Of a DNA stretch of 35,381 nucleotides, positions 1 through 7,288 are shown piece after piece. The stretch lies in the IMG/VR virus record IMGVR_UViG_3300037963_001991, positions 1 through 35,381 of that record, one strand, 5' to 3'. Within the stretch, counting starts at the first letter, position 1. Each line of letters starts with the position of its first letter. Source of the stretch: a virus. The position numbers and the translations under genes are program-made. The notes beneath the pieces are model-generated. The model was given only the letters and a program-made list of their open reading frames with translations, did not search any database and was not told where the DNA came from.

Positions 1-33
1 TGTTTTGTTTTTGTCGGCCTCCGACGGCCTCAT
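1..33 (-). CDS. Possible start of a leftward gene cut by the window edge
   Basis: An ATG at 33 opens a leftward frame (MRPSEADKNKT) that stays open to base 1. Only 11 codons are visible, so the product cannot be judged. It is called because a TATATATA box is centred about 25 bases upstream, the spacing expected for a leaderless archaeal transcript. A GGGGAAACCCC palindrome lies between box and start, as at the gene starting at 9448. The first codons also contain a GGCC-rich inverted repeat, so a terminator for the gene ending at 72 is an alternative reading. Confidence 0.35.
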   Translation of the reverse strand, partial: MRPSEADKNKT

Positions 34-41
34 TCTAAATT

Positions 42-62
42 AGGGGTTTCCCCTATATATAT
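42..62 (-). promoter_or_regulatory. TATA box with adjoining palindromic operator-like site
   Basis: Read leftward, a TATATATA box is followed directly by the palindrome AGGGGAAACCCCT and then, nine bases on, by an ATG. The same order (TATAAATA, GGGGAAGCCCC, ATG) occurs at 9418-9450 on the other strand. The palindrome lies between the TATA box and the predicted transcription start, where a bound repressor could block RNA polymerase. No T-run follows it, which argues against a simple terminator. Confidence 0.5.
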
Positions 63-71
63 TGTTCGGTC

Positions 72-350
72 TTAGCCCTCCATAATCATGCCATCCCAAA
101 CCCATGTTCGGCCATCCTTCTCAATCATTAAGAACGCTTGACCTTCCTTGAGTGCATCCACATATTGTAGATTGTCGATTGGTATTTTCAGTACTGGTCT
201 GTGCAAATCCTCGACCTCTTGCTTTGGGTGCTGAAACTCCCCTTCGGGAATTTTCTTGCAGTAGCAAGGTACTATATCATGCCCAACGGCTACGCCATTT
301 TGGTTAAACACGCTTGCTTTGTATTCAAATCCACACTTACTGCATTTCAT
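72..350 (-). CDS. Small zinc-ribbon-like protein, 92 aa, function unknown
   Basis: Last gene of the leftward operon. The protein begins MKCSKCGFEYKAS, with a Cys-x2-Cys pair at residues 3 and 6 and a Cys-x-Cys pair at 29 and 31. This looks like a small zinc-binding knuckle. The C-terminal half ends in a Trp-rich strand (RTWVWDGMI). I do not recognise a family. The ATG at 350 is preferred over a TTG at 356 because it overlaps the stop of the upstream gene as ATGA, the junction type used elsewhere in this operon, which points to coupled translation. Binding of nucleic acid or a host protein is plausible for such a short Cys-rich viral protein, but that is inference. Confidence 0.72.
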   Translation of the reverse strand: MKCSKCGFEYKASVFNQNGVAVGHDIVPCYCKKIPEGEFQHPKQEVEDLHRPVLKIPIDNLQYVDALKEGQAFLMIEKDGRTWVWDGMIMEG

Positions 351-517
351 TGGCAATCACATCCGTCTCTACATTTCCAATTCTTCGGGTTAGGGTCTGT
401 TGTGTCTATCATGTGTGAACAATCAAGGCAAGTTGTGAACCCGCAAGTTTCACACATAGCACCTTCCATCATTATCTCATGCTCGCAACCGCAATCTAAA
501 ATCCAAACCTCGCTCAT
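347..517 (-). CDS. Cys-rich 56-aa microprotein, probable zinc finger
   Basis: This gene encodes 56 residues with nine cysteines, at 9, 11, 22, 25, 30, 33, 49, 53 and 55, spaced as C-x-C, C-x2-C, C-x4-C-x2-C and a terminal C-x3-C-x-C. The density and paired spacing make zinc (or another metal) binding likely. Its start overlaps the stop of the upstream gene as ATGA, and its stop overlaps the next start the same way, so it sits in a translationally coupled string of three genes. Those junctions and the Cys pattern are the main support, since it has no obvious Shine-Dalgarno sequence. No family was recognised and no catalytic motif is visible. Confidence 0.72.
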   Translation of the reverse strand: MSEVWILDCGCEHEIMMEGAMCETCGFTTCLDCSHMIDTTDPNPKNWKCRDGCDCQ

Positions 518-954
518 TCAATCAACCCCATGTGGTATGACTTGTTCAAGTATCTGTTCTCAGCAGGTACAGTCATTCTGTGACCTTTCCTCATAGCATT
601 TCGGCACTTGTGACAAAAAGAATCATTTGTATTCTTTTCACCAGTACAAGCACCATTGTAATGCCACCATGTCGGGTGAGTACCCTTGATTGTCGGCTTG
701 TTATCCCCGTTAAACTCGACATTTTCGAGTGGTATTTCCGACCATGCTCGGCCTTTGTTGGGGCATTCGTCGTATGTTTCTATGTGGCTTACTTTGGCCT
801 TGTAGGTATTGACACCGTACATTCCATCGTAGTCTACATTATGGTCGTCTACCAACTGTAATGCTTCTTTCTTCGAGGTAGCATCCACCGCAAAGGTGTA
901 CACTACTGTTTCTTTTCTTTCTATATGATATGTCTTTCTTGTTATTTTACTCAT
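514..954 (-). CDS. 146-aa protein with N-terminal beta/alpha region and C-terminal Cys motif, unknown
   Basis: The N-terminal part (roughly residues 8-36) reads as strand, strand, then a helix beginning DATSKKEALQLV. This resembles the short DpnD/PcfM-type region found in many phage and plasmid proteins, but the match is by eye only. The C-terminal part has Cys103, Cys114 and Cys117 with nearby His98 and His125, a possible zinc site. The start at 954 is chosen because it lies nine bases after a GGAG ribosome-binding site. An in-frame ATG at 963 overlaps that site (GGAGATGAGCGAGATG) and is too close to be used. It is fourth from last in the leftward operon and its stop overlaps the next start. 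Function unknown. Confidence 0.78.
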   Translation of the reverse strand: MSKITRKTYHIERKETVVYTFAVDATSKKEALQLVDDHNVDYDGMYGVNTYKAKVSHIETYDECPNKGRAWSEIPLENVEFNGDNKPTIKGTHPTWWHYNGACTGEKNTNDSFCHKCRNAMRKGHRMTVPAENRYLNKSYHMGLIE

Positions 955-1007
955 CTCGCTCATCTCCTGTGTGCTTCAACCTTCCTACTACTCGGTAGTA
1001 TATAGTC

Positions 1008-1229
1008 TTATTGTTGTCCTCCATATTCTTCTCTTTCGTCTTGTGTCAAGTAGAAGTACGCATAATCCGGCTTGCTCGCCAGTACTTCAAATGCTTGGTG
1101 TTGCATTTCTTTGAATAAATCAGTATCAACACAAGTAGCGTTGTATGCTCTTGCACCTTCGATTTGGCGCATGAATGTCATTGTCGCTAAAATTATTGTG
1201 TCCATTTCCCCTTGTGTAAATTTACTCAT
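1008..1229 (-). CDS. 73-aa hypothetical protein
   Basis: A mostly helical 73-residue protein, acidic and Gln-rich at its C-terminus, with a single cysteine. It begins MSKFTQGEMDTIILATMTF. No motif or family is recognised. Its ATG overlaps the stop of the upstream gene (ATGA), and a purine-rich GGGGGAAG stretch lies just upstream. After its stop, 53 bases separate it from the next gene, including a small inverted repeat (TACTAC/GTAGTA) that might tune downstream expression. Position and junctions support it as a real member of the leftward operon. The function is not deducible. Confidence 0.68.
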   Translation of the reverse strand: MSKFTQGEMDTIILATMTFMRQIEGARAYNATCVDTDLFKEMQHQAFEVLASKPDYAYFYLTQDEREEYGGQQ

Positions 1230-1429
1230 TCTTGCTTCCCCCTTGCTTCTTCGTTCATTTGTCTTACTAAGATAGCCAGTCCTTCGCTCAAGGTAGCATA
1301 GAGAAAATTCTCCTTGCTATCCCCAAATAGGGTTTCTATCTTCCTGTCCTCCACGATTCGTTGTGCGCTTCGCAGTATCTTGTAATCGTGCCATTTTTCA
1401 TTGTCTGTTCTTGTATCTTTTATTTTCAT
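1226..1429 (-). CDS. 67-aa hypothetical protein
   Basis: A charged helical protein (MKIKDTRTDNEKWHDYKIL at the N-terminus) of 67 residues with no recognised motif. The start at 1429 is nine bases after GGAG in GGAGATGAATAAAATG. The earlier in-frame ATG at 1438 is embedded in the ribosome-binding site and inside the upstream gene, so it is rejected. The upstream gene ends at 1431, leaving one base between them. The stop overlaps the next ATG. This tight packing is the strongest evidence for the gene. Confidence 0.68.
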   Translation of the reverse strand: MKIKDTRTDNEKWHDYKILRSAQRIVEDRKIETLFGDSKENFLYATLSEGLAILVRQMNEEARGKQE

Positions 1430-1430
1430 T

Positions 1431-1580
1431 TTATTCATCTCCTTTGTTTTTTCTTGCTTCTAATTTTTCTTCCAGTATTTCGGTAGCCGTTGATATGATA
1501 GCCATAAGCCAGTATGGTTCTTCATTCTCAAGGTACTCGAATATTTTATTGTCAATCATTTTCTTTGTTCTTGGATTCAT
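1431..1580 (-). CDS. 49-aa hypothetical microprotein
   Basis: A 49-residue helical protein, MNPRTKKMIDNKIFEYLENE and onward, ending in a Lys/Glu-rich helix (EILEEKLEARKNKGDE). A good ribosome-binding site (GGAGTGA, five bases before the ATG) precedes it. Its stop lies one base from the next start, and the next gene's GGAG lies inside its last codons. No family recognised. It could be a small regulator or an adaptor that binds a host protein, but nothing in the sequence decides this. Confidence 0.65.
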   Translation of the reverse strand: MNPRTKKMIDNKIFEYLENEEPYWLMAIISTATEILEEKLEARKNKGDE

Positions 1581-1630
1581 TTTTCTCACTCCGCTTCAAA
1601 CCTTCCCATGTGTCACAAGTATATAACACT

Positions 1631-2947
1631 TTACTCGATTTTACCTCTTGTTAGTACAGTTTGCTTACGACCATTGTATGAATCATGCTTCTTGACCTTG
1701 CCCGACAATTTGATTTTTTGTCCTTGAGTTAGGTCAGTCTTGTTTCCACTTCTAAACCATACCAAAAGGTCGCCTTCCTCAGTCAAAAACTTGGTCAAGG
1801 TAGTCTGTCCATAGTAGCCATCAATAGTCCTCACAAAGTCCACTACAACAGTACCAAAGTCATGCTTCTCACCAACAGTACCTAAGTGCCTGTTGTTCTC
1901 AAGAGATTCGAGTTTCTTTGCTTGTACTGCTTGTCTGTGCAACTTGGCACGATTCTTCAAGAATGATGCAAGAAGTCCACCTGCCATGCTTGCAGTCTTG
2001 GCTGATACAAAACCGGATTTCCAGATTTGACGGCAGTTAAATTCAAAGGAATTTGACCCGCTAAGATTGTGTGCATAATCAATAATCTCATTGGCTAAAT
2101 CAATGACTACATCATCCACTTGTGCCGATGTAGAATCAACGCCATCAACCGCATTAGACCAGTCACAAGTACCTACACCTACGCCCTGTAATGGGTGTAG
2201 GCAAGTGTATCTTGGTGGGTGTCCGGCCATGTCACAGAATCCAATAACTTTAGGGTCAAATGAGCGACCAGTTTCGCTTGCTTCACCAATGTCACGGTGA
2301 TAGAAAATAGTCTTGCCTAATCCACTCTTGTAAGGCTTGTTGTTGTGTACCCATAGAGCGCACTTGATAGCGAAATCAGCGATGTTTTCTGTATCGTGAT
2401 TACCTCTTGCACCGCCACCATATCCACCGGATGCTGACGCTTTAATTTGCATGATTGATTCGACCAATGCAGGGTCAATAGCGGTGTATTCAAACAGACA
2501 AGAGTTGCCTACTGTCTTGATTTCTCCGGTGTCCTTGTGGCGTATTGTAATGGTCTTCAATCGACCTCTTTTAGCACCTGTACAATGGTCGCAGGTGTCC
2601 TTGAATTTAGGGTATAGTAGCGAGGTTGTATCTGTAATTTCTATGGTCGGGTTCATCATGTGAACCGCATTAGAACCGTGAGCATCATTTGGGTTAGCAG
2701 GTACAGTTGAGAATAGTACTTCCCAATCATCCGATAACTCGCTCATAGTGATTGTCAAATCTTGATATGGTACTTCGATATACTTACCCCTATAACGACC
2801 AAACAAGTACTTCTTGATTGTGTACAGGTCGCCAAATGAATGAGCAAATAATAGTCCTCTACGGACAAATGCTCGCTCGATTCGCTTTAGCATCTTTTCA
2901 ATTCTTGGTTGGGCTTCTACTTTTGTACTTACTGTAAATGTCTCCAT
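1631..2947 (-). CDS. Zinc-knuckle protein with C-terminal OB-fold-like domain, 438 aa, likely nucleic-acid binding
   Basis: The largest gene of the leftward operon. The middle holds a Cys-x2-Cys knuckle (CDHC, residues 119-122), followed about 25 residues later by TVGNSCLFEY with Cys150. This CxxC plus VGxSCL arrangement occurs in uncharacterised plasmid and phage proteins. A Gly-rich linker (about 173-182) follows. The last 80 residues alternate strand and turn and end with GQKIKLSGKVKKHDSYNGR, typical of an OB-fold that binds single-stranded DNA or RNA. The start at 2947 is nine bases after GGAG. The ATG at 2956 overlaps that site and the upstream stop. A single-strand binding role in viral replication or repair is inference; no enzyme motif is visible. 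Confidence 0.82.
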   Translation of the reverse strand: METFTVSTKVEAQPRIEKMLKRIERAFVRRGLLFAHSFGDLYTIKKYLFGRYRGKYIEVPYQDLTITMSELSDDWEVLFSTVPANPNDAHGSNAVHMMNPTIEITDTTSLLYPKFKDTCDHCTGAKRGRLKTITIRHKDTGEIKTVGNSCLFEYTAIDPALVESIMQIKASASGGYGGGARGNHDTENIADFAIKCALWVHNNKPYKSGLGKTIFYHRDIGEASETGRSFDPKVIGFCDMAGHPPRYTCLHPLQGVGVGTCDWSNAVDGVDSTSAQVDDVVIDLANEIIDYAHNLSGSNSFEFNCRQIWKSGFVSAKTASMAGGLLASFLKNRAKLHRQAVQAKKLESLENNRHLGTVGEKHDFGTVVVDFVRTIDGYYGQTTLTKFLTEEGDLLVWFRSGNKTDLTQGQKIKLSGKVKKHDSYNGRKQTVLTRGKIE

Positions 2948-2952
2948 ATTTT

Positions 2953-3105
2953 TCATCTCCTAATTTCTATGTATTTCATGGCAAGATATGTCGGATTAGT
3001 TGGTACAATCTTACGATTGTCGCATCGTCTTAGGTTGTACTCATCAATGTAGCGATGAAGCACACCAGTTTTGATGTGTTGGTATATCCTCAATTCTCCG
3101 GCCAT
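2953..3105 (-). CDS. 50-aa basic microprotein at the head of the leftward operon
   Basis: First gene of the leftward operon. It encodes 50 residues, beginning MAGELRIYQHIKTGVLHRYI, rich in Arg, Tyr and Ile and with one Cys. A ribosome-binding site (GGAGG) lies five bases before the ATG, and a TATATATGC box is centred about 26 bases upstream of it. Its TGA is immediately beside the next gene's start region, so the two are probably coupled. Basic charge would suit nucleic-acid binding, but there is no recognisable motif. It is short, yet promoter, ribosome-binding site and operon position agree. Confidence 0.68.
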   Translation of the reverse strand: MAGELRIYQHIKTGVLHRYIDEYNLRRCDNRKIVPTNPTYLAMKYIEIRR

Positions 3106-3125
3106 GAACCTCCGTAGTGGTGTTA

Positions 3126-3136
3126 GCATATATACT
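3126..3136 (-). promoter_or_regulatory. TATA-like promoter of the leftward operon
   Basis: Read leftward, AGTATATATGC is centred about 26 bases before the ATG at 3105. It is the only clear TATA-like box upstream of the eight-gene operon ending at 72, and the short intergenic gaps suggest one transcript from here. Confidence 0.5.
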
Positions 3137-3482
3137 CTTGGGTCGGAGTTTGGTATTTCAAGGGTGTTTCAGTACATCGTTTTGTCGGGGCAACCCAGTT
3201 ATGATAGGTTCGGGTCGTCTATGACTGAGTAGGGTGCGAAATTGACGGACTGAGGGCAAGTTGGAGAGCGATATTTCAAGGTAGCAGGTAGAAGATATAA
3301 ACTAATTACTGGAAACAGGTCAAAAAACCTACCATATCACAATCATTCGGCAATTTTATACGGGTTTTTACCTTTTTTCGGGGGTTTGCTTCCGGTTTGT
3401 GGTAATTTGTTTGGATTGTAGATATTTTGCTTGCATTTTTTCTCTCAAAAATCGACTCTCTCACAGGTGCGTGTATGTATTG

Positions 3483-3498
3483 AGTCTTTCTTAAGACT
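3483..3498. repeat. Palindrome AGTCTT-tctt-AAGACT, copy 1
   Basis: Six-base arms around a TCTT spacer, identical in core to the copy at 3574-3589. The AAGACT arm followed by A/T bases matches the AAGACTATA box of the cassette array (8060, 8832, 10747). Confidence 0.7.
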
Positions 3499-3505
3499 AT
3501 GTAAC

Positions 3506-3519
3506 CCTATCATGATAGG
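3506..3519. repeat. Perfect 14-bp palindrome CCTATCATGATAGG
   Basis: Self-complementary sequence just after the first AGTCTT/AAGACT palindrome, preceded by AAC. Related ACCCT...AGGGT sites occur at 6968-6987 and 12025-12043. Candidate binding site for a dimeric regulator. Confidence 0.55.
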
Positions 3520-3573
3520 CTTGGAGTTTTCTCTCTCTCAAATTTTCTCTCTCTAAGACAACCGCACAGAATA

Positions 3574-3589
3574 AGTCTTTCTTAAGACT
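3574..3589. repeat. Palindrome AGTCTT-tctt-AAGACT, copy 2
   Basis: Second copy of the palindrome at 3483-3498. It is followed directly by ATAATCTCTCTCTCTCC, so the box and CT tract occur together here too, in the opposite order from the cassette array. Confidence 0.7.
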
Positions 3590-3704
3590 ATAATCTCTCT
3601 CTCTCCAAAAAAACTCTCTCCAAACTAATCTCTCTCTCAAAATCTCTCTCCCATAGACAAATTGTAACAAGACATTTTGGGCAACCTAAAAAAAAATTTT
3701 GAAA

Positions 3705-3745
3705 TAAAAAAAAGCCCCACGCCACCCCGAAGGGTGACGCAGGGC
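3705..3745 (-). terminator. Hairpin plus T-run terminator, leftward
   Basis: Read leftward, GCCC and CACCC arms pair with GGGTG and GGGC around a four-base loop (TTCG), and a run of eight T follows. It lies about 110 bases after the stop of the 58-aa gene at 3856-4032 and would end its transcript before the CT-rich region. Confidence 0.75.
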
Positions 3746-3855
3746 AATAATATCCAGTACGCATACTGAATGTGCTTCATATTGTGTTGGTAGTGCTTAC
3801 TCACAATTTAACAATTCAAAGATTAACCAAAGTACTACAAATGTTAAGAATAAAC

Positions 3856-4032
3856 TCAACATTCAGCGCACCCGATTGCATCAAAGTACTGTTTTAGCAA
3901 AACTTGTAGTGCAGGTGACTTGTACCAAATTGATGTTTCATCAAGGTACAAATCCTTGAGTATAATACTCATTGTTCTACCTGCGTCTAACGCTTGCTCT
4001 ATCTGTTCGTTGCTCATGTATTTCATGCTCAT
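3856..4032 (-). CDS. 58-aa hypothetical protein
   Basis: A 58-residue, largely helical protein (MSMKYMSNEQIEQALDAGRT at the start; C-terminal CAEC). A GGAG ribosome-binding site lies eight bases before the ATG, and a strong leftward terminator follows at 3705-3745. The N-terminal helix-rich pattern would fit a small DNA-binding or adaptor protein, but no helix-turn-helix signature is clear. It is separated from the amidoligase gene by 236 bases that contain a terminator-like hairpin, so it is probably its own transcription unit. Confidence 0.7.
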   Translation of the reverse strand: MSMKYMSNEQIEQALDAGRTMSIILKDLYLDETSIWYKSPALQVLLKQYFDAIGCAEC

Positions 4033-4164
4033 GTTTTATCTCCTGTCCATTGGACTATGATTGTGACTCTAATTTGTACCCCGCCCGTAGAGTCAATGCG
4101 GATAGTCGGAAGTGAGCCGACTGAGTGAATTTGATAATGAATCTAAAGTGAAAATATATGGGGA

Positions 4165-4195
4165 GAGGAAGGAGGCCGAAGCCTCCAACCCCTCA
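4165..4195 (-). terminator. Hairpin terminator after the amidoligase gene
   Basis: Read leftward, GGAGGC-ttcg-GCCTCC forms a stable TTCG-loop hairpin within a longer GGGG/CCCC stem, followed by the A/T-rich ATATATTTTCAC. It lies about 75 bases after the stop at 4269. The T-run is weak, so termination may be partial. Confidence 0.55.
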
Positions 4196-4268
4196 GTAAG
4201 CCTTGCGGCTGATATTATCCGTTTACGCATAAACGGCTCATCTATAATTTAGCAATCCTTGACAGAAC

Positions 4269-6827
4269 CTAAAACCCAAAATCGTCGTAGTACTTGTCGT
4301 AAAGGTCAGCCTCACAAGTCATTTCAATATCGCCAGTATCGGAGTAATACTCCCCAAGAAGAATCGAATCCTCATCCTCTTGGTACTGCATTGGATTTAA
4401 CCAACTTGGCAGTCTGTACCTGTATTGTTTCAGCGTGACACCTTCGTTAGATAGTGCGTCGTAGCCATGAAACTCGATGCCATTAATGACAGTTGCTCGC
4501 CATCCACCAAAGCCATCCATGTTTCGCATGACATATCGCCTTGCTTTTTCAAGCAGGTTCTTGTCTTGCGGTGTTGGTTGTGTAGTTGTTTTGGTATGTG
4601 CTTTTGGCTTGTAGGTAGTTACGCCACCTGTGTAACCTTGTCGCCAGTCATAGACATAGCGAGGCTCGGTGTCCTTCGTTCCCTTGATGTCACGCTTGGT
4701 GATTGTACCATCGGGGTGAATTGTGTACTCCCTACCAACATAGGCTTGCCAGTCACTTACTAACCTCTTACCGAATGAATCGGTCAAGTGCTTCTTAGTT
4801 GATGCGATTACTACCGCACCGTTGTCCTTGTCGTCAAGACGACCCATGTGTAGCGGGTTTAGTCCATTAGTCCAACACTTGAGAGTACCAGTAGGCTCAC
4901 GACTGTCACTCCATATCAAGGACATACTACCTTTACAGTATTTGACTACTGTTTCGATACCTGTCGCAAGACATTGGGCAACTGCCATTGAGTCTACATC
5001 TCCAGTAGGCTCGATTCCAAGTTGTTTCCAAACTGTGTCGTAGTTATTGACTACGCCATTGTGAACCATTGTGATTTTCCTGTCCTTGTCAAAGTGTGGG
5101 TGTGCGTTAGTTTCGTCGTTGATGCCATGAGTGGCAAACCTTGTGTGACACATTGACCAAAGAGTAGACTTGTCGATGTAGCGGTTCATGTTGTGGCTTA
5201 GTGCAACTGATGAGTGCGGTGCTTTGAGGTATCTAACACCGTTTCCGGCATCGTAAGCGAAACCTGCCGCTTGACCGCCTCTATCAGCGAGTTTACGCCA
5301 TAGAGTCTTAAACTTGGATTTGGCTTTGAATTTTCGACCTGCACCATGTATTGCACCGATTCCACAACCGACTATGAGTAAACTCATAGCAAGTTTAGGC
5401 AGTAGTACAAACAAGGACAGTAGTAGACCGCCAAACATAGCATGACTGTTGTGTGATTCATGCAGTTGAGGGTTGTCCTCAGTCGCACAAAGCGGGCAAC
5501 ATACATCACGCCAAACGAGCGTCTCATCCATGTTTGCATCGTAGACTACCTTAGTGTGTCTGTACTTCATGTTCACGATTTCCTCGTATGAGTTAGTACT
5601 GTACCAGTCCTCAGTTGTGTTGTAAAAGTCTGTGCAGTTAGGACAAGTAATCTCAATCTTTGCTCGACCTTGCTTGAGTTGTTCGTTCATAACACTCCAG
5701 TCAAACGGTTGATTCCTTGTTTCCCTGTCACAATGGTTGTCAGCCATACAGGTATGCTCGCCACAAGTCGAACAGGCTTGTGTCAAAGCACCACCACTAA
5801 GCAGGTGTTGTCGCTGATTCCAATATTTGTACAACGGGTCACGGTCTGTAATAGCCATGAAGTTGAATAGTCCTTCAAATGACCTGTCAAACTTACGGAT
5901 TATGCTTACACTCGGAGAGTCAGCACAACGGTTCGCAAATTCAAAACACAAGTCAGCCCACATTCGAGCCTTCTTTGGGTCACTTGAGACACATTGATGT
6001 TGTCTAAATTCAATTGTTCCATGTTTCCTTAGCGATTGGGTGTTTACCTTTTGGTATCGCTCATTTCGAGAGCGTTGATACATCTTGATTGATTCCTTGT
6101 CGTGGTCGAAGTGTAGTGAGTAATCGTACTCCTGTTCATCCTCATTCCATTCGGAGAGGATTTGAGGGAAATTGATTCCGTCTCTAAATTCGTCTACCAA
6201 ATAAGTCATTGAATACATCGCTACGGACATACCTTCACCACGACGACGAGATTTGCTGACAAGACTATCAAACGCATCCTCAAACCAACCGTAGGCAAAA
6301 GCAGTACGACCTGCAATTGCTTGGGCTTGCTCGAAGTCCATTTGACCATCATATCCCCAGTCCTTGTCCCAGTCTCGAAGACCGATGTGGACATGGTAAC
6401 CTGCTTCAATTCCGGCTCTTGTCATCCCTCTCAACGCTCTAAACAAACGACTGAACCATGAAACATGGTCGCCATCATGTAGTGGTGGTGATACGATTTC
6501 CATACCATTACTACCAACTGATGAATCGGGTTGTATTTTGGTTTCGAGACAAGTACTTGCACCGTATGATGCAGGTTTTGTCTTTATCCCATGTACTATT
6601 CCGAGATAGTTGGCGAATGAATGGTGGTTTCCGCTTGCTCTTTTGTCTTTCAACAATAATTCAATTTCAGCACCTATTCGCTTTTGGGTTTGTTGTTCTA
6701 TCTTCTTCCCGATGACAGTCGCTACGACAAGGACAAGTGGTGCGCCAATAGTGACGCATACCCACATAATCCAAGCCAATACACTAACTGCATCGCCTAT
6801 GCTCATTGTTATGTTTTCCATATACAT
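4269..6827 (-). CDS. Membrane-associated amidoligase fused to class-II glutamine amidotransferase, 852 aa
   Basis: Residue numbers are from the ATG at 6827, which follows GGAAGTGA; an upstream TTG is rejected. A transmembrane helix spans about 15-40. An amidoligase (COOH-NH2 ligase, Amidoligase_2-like) domain follows, with GAEIE (52-56), DSSV (101-104), MEIVSP (109-114), HVHIG (145-149) and EFR (273-275). Cys pairs at 352/355, 395/398 and 444/447 look like zinc ribbons. A hydrophobic stretch (about 465-487) leads straight into GCGIGAIHG. Cys488 aligns with the catalytic N-terminal Cys of Ntn-type glutamine amidotransferases. HTRFATHG (561-568), VHNGVVNN (588-595) and GDVDS (609-613) confirm that domain. 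Amidoligases join an amine to a carboxylate using ATP, and the second domain would release ammonia from glutamine. The substrate is unknown. The buried Cys implies processing. The last 150 residues are unassigned. Confidence 0.88.
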   Translation of the reverse strand: MYMENITMSIGDAVSVLAWIMWVCVTIGAPLVLVVATVIGKKIEQQTQKRIGAEIELLLKDKRASGNHHSFANYLGIVHGIKTKPASYGASTCLETKIQPDSSVGSNGMEIVSPPLHDGDHVSWFSRLFRALRGMTRAGIEAGYHVHIGLRDWDKDWGYDGQMDFEQAQAIAGRTAFAYGWFEDAFDSLVSKSRRRGEGMSVAMYSMTYLVDEFRDGINFPQILSEWNEDEQEYDYSLHFDHDKESIKMYQRSRNERYQKVNTQSLRKHGTIEFRQHQCVSSDPKKARMWADLCFEFANRCADSPSVSIIRKFDRSFEGLFNFMAITDRDPLYKYWNQRQHLLSGGALTQACSTCGEHTCMADNHCDRETRNQPFDWSVMNEQLKQGRAKIEITCPNCTDFYNTTEDWYSTNSYEEIVNMKYRHTKVVYDANMDETLVWRDVCCPLCATEDNPQLHESHNSHAMFGGLLLSLFVLLPKLAMSLLIVGCGIGAIHGAGRKFKAKSKFKTLWRKLADRGGQAAGFAYDAGNGVRYLKAPHSSVALSHNMNRYIDKSTLWSMCHTRFATHGINDETNAHPHFDKDRKITMVHNGVVNNYDTVWKQLGIEPTGDVDSMAVAQCLATGIETVVKYCKGSMSLIWSDSREPTGTLKCWTNGLNPLHMGRLDDKDNGAVVIASTKKHLTDSFGKRLVSDWQAYVGREYTIHPDGTITKRDIKGTKDTEPRYVYDWRQGYTGGVTTYKPKAHTKTTTQPTPQDKNLLEKARRYVMRNMDGFGGWRATVINGIEFHGYDALSNEGVTLKQYRYRLPSWLNPMQYQEDEDSILLGEYYSDTGDIEMTCEADLYDKYYDDFGF

Positions 6828-6967
6828 TTTTTTCACTTCCAATTGTGTTTTTTCTTAGTCCATTTACTGAGTAAACTCAGTCTTGTACGCTGACCTTGCC
6901 AAGCGATTTACGGTAGCCTATCTTTGCCGACTTACTCGGCTATCTACCATGTGGAATGTGATTTGAG

Positions 6968-6987
6968 AACCCTATGATTTCAAGGGT
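6968..6987. promoter_or_regulatory. Palindromic operator-like site AACCCTATGATTTCAAGGGT
   Basis: ACCCT and AGGGT arms around a ten-base centre, about 140 bases upstream of the amidoligase start. The site at 12025-12043, before the late operon, has the same arms and a similar centre. An 11-base piece (TTTCAAGGGTG) also recurs near 3158. Confidence 0.4.
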
Positions 6988-7096
6988 GGAGATGATAGTT
7001 ACCAAACTAAGGTCACAGGTCACACATTACTGCGTGTCCTCCCTATCATAATTTGGCTCGCCAACACAGTACATCCAAACCATGTCGGCCTTGCCT

Positions 7097-7288
7097 GTCT
7101 AACTTATCGAGTACGATGTTGTGTTAAGTAGAATCCTTGTCGCTCGGCCTGTTTGAAGAGGCAACCATAAGTTAGACTTGGGCGAATACCGCCCTCATCG
7201 GAGCGATATACTCGTCGGCTCGGAGGCTTTGTTGGAAAGCCCCCGATACCTATTTGACCGTCGGACTGCCTTTCAGTCCATCGGTTTT
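7097..7288 (+). ncRNA. Candidate structured RNA with four successive hairpins
   Basis: Four helices follow one another. The first is an exact 11-bp inverted repeat, GTCTAACTTAT (7097-7107) with ATAAGTTAGAC (7167-7177), enclosing a GCCT/AGGC hairpin. The second is GGGCG-aatac-CGCCC (7180-7194). The third is a ten-base stem with one mismatch, 7221-7230 with 7236-7245, loop GTTGG. The fourth is CCG-tc-GGACTG-ccttt-CAGTCC-at-CGG (7258-7284) followed by TTTT, which looks like a terminator. A TATCATAATTT stretch near 7045-7053 could act as its promoter. No similarity to tRNA, RNase P or a known riboswitch was noticed. The strand is inferred from the trailing T-run. A cruciform origin is the alternative. 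Confidence 0.4.

Larger units (their letters stand above)
3106..3855. other. 750-bp non-coding region with CT tracts and palindromes
   Basis: No credible gene was found here on either strand. It lies between the leftward operon promoter (3126-3136) and the gene ending at 3856. From 3430 to 3660 it is crowded with CT tracts on the plus strand. Two copies of AGTCTT-tctt-AAGACT occur at 3483-3498 and 3574-3589, and a perfect 14-bp palindrome CCTATCATGATAGG lies at 3506-3519. A leftward terminator lies at 3705-3745. The same AAGACT and CT motifs appear in the cassette array at 8-10.8 kb. It may be a replication origin, a control region or the remains of a cassette that lost its gene. Confidence 0.6.

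Noticed and set aside
42-54. GGGGTTTCCCC as terminator of the leftward operon
   Set aside because: No T-run follows it, and the same palindrome adjoins a TATA box at 9418, so a promoter role is preferred.
3430-3660. CRISPR array or tandem repeat
   Set aside because: Repeats are irregular in length and spacing, with no unique spacers of constant size. They are CT simple sequence with scattered palindromes.
7097-7288. tRNA or known catalytic RNA
   Set aside because: Stem lengths and order do not fit a cloverleaf, and no T-loop or anticodon arm pattern is present.
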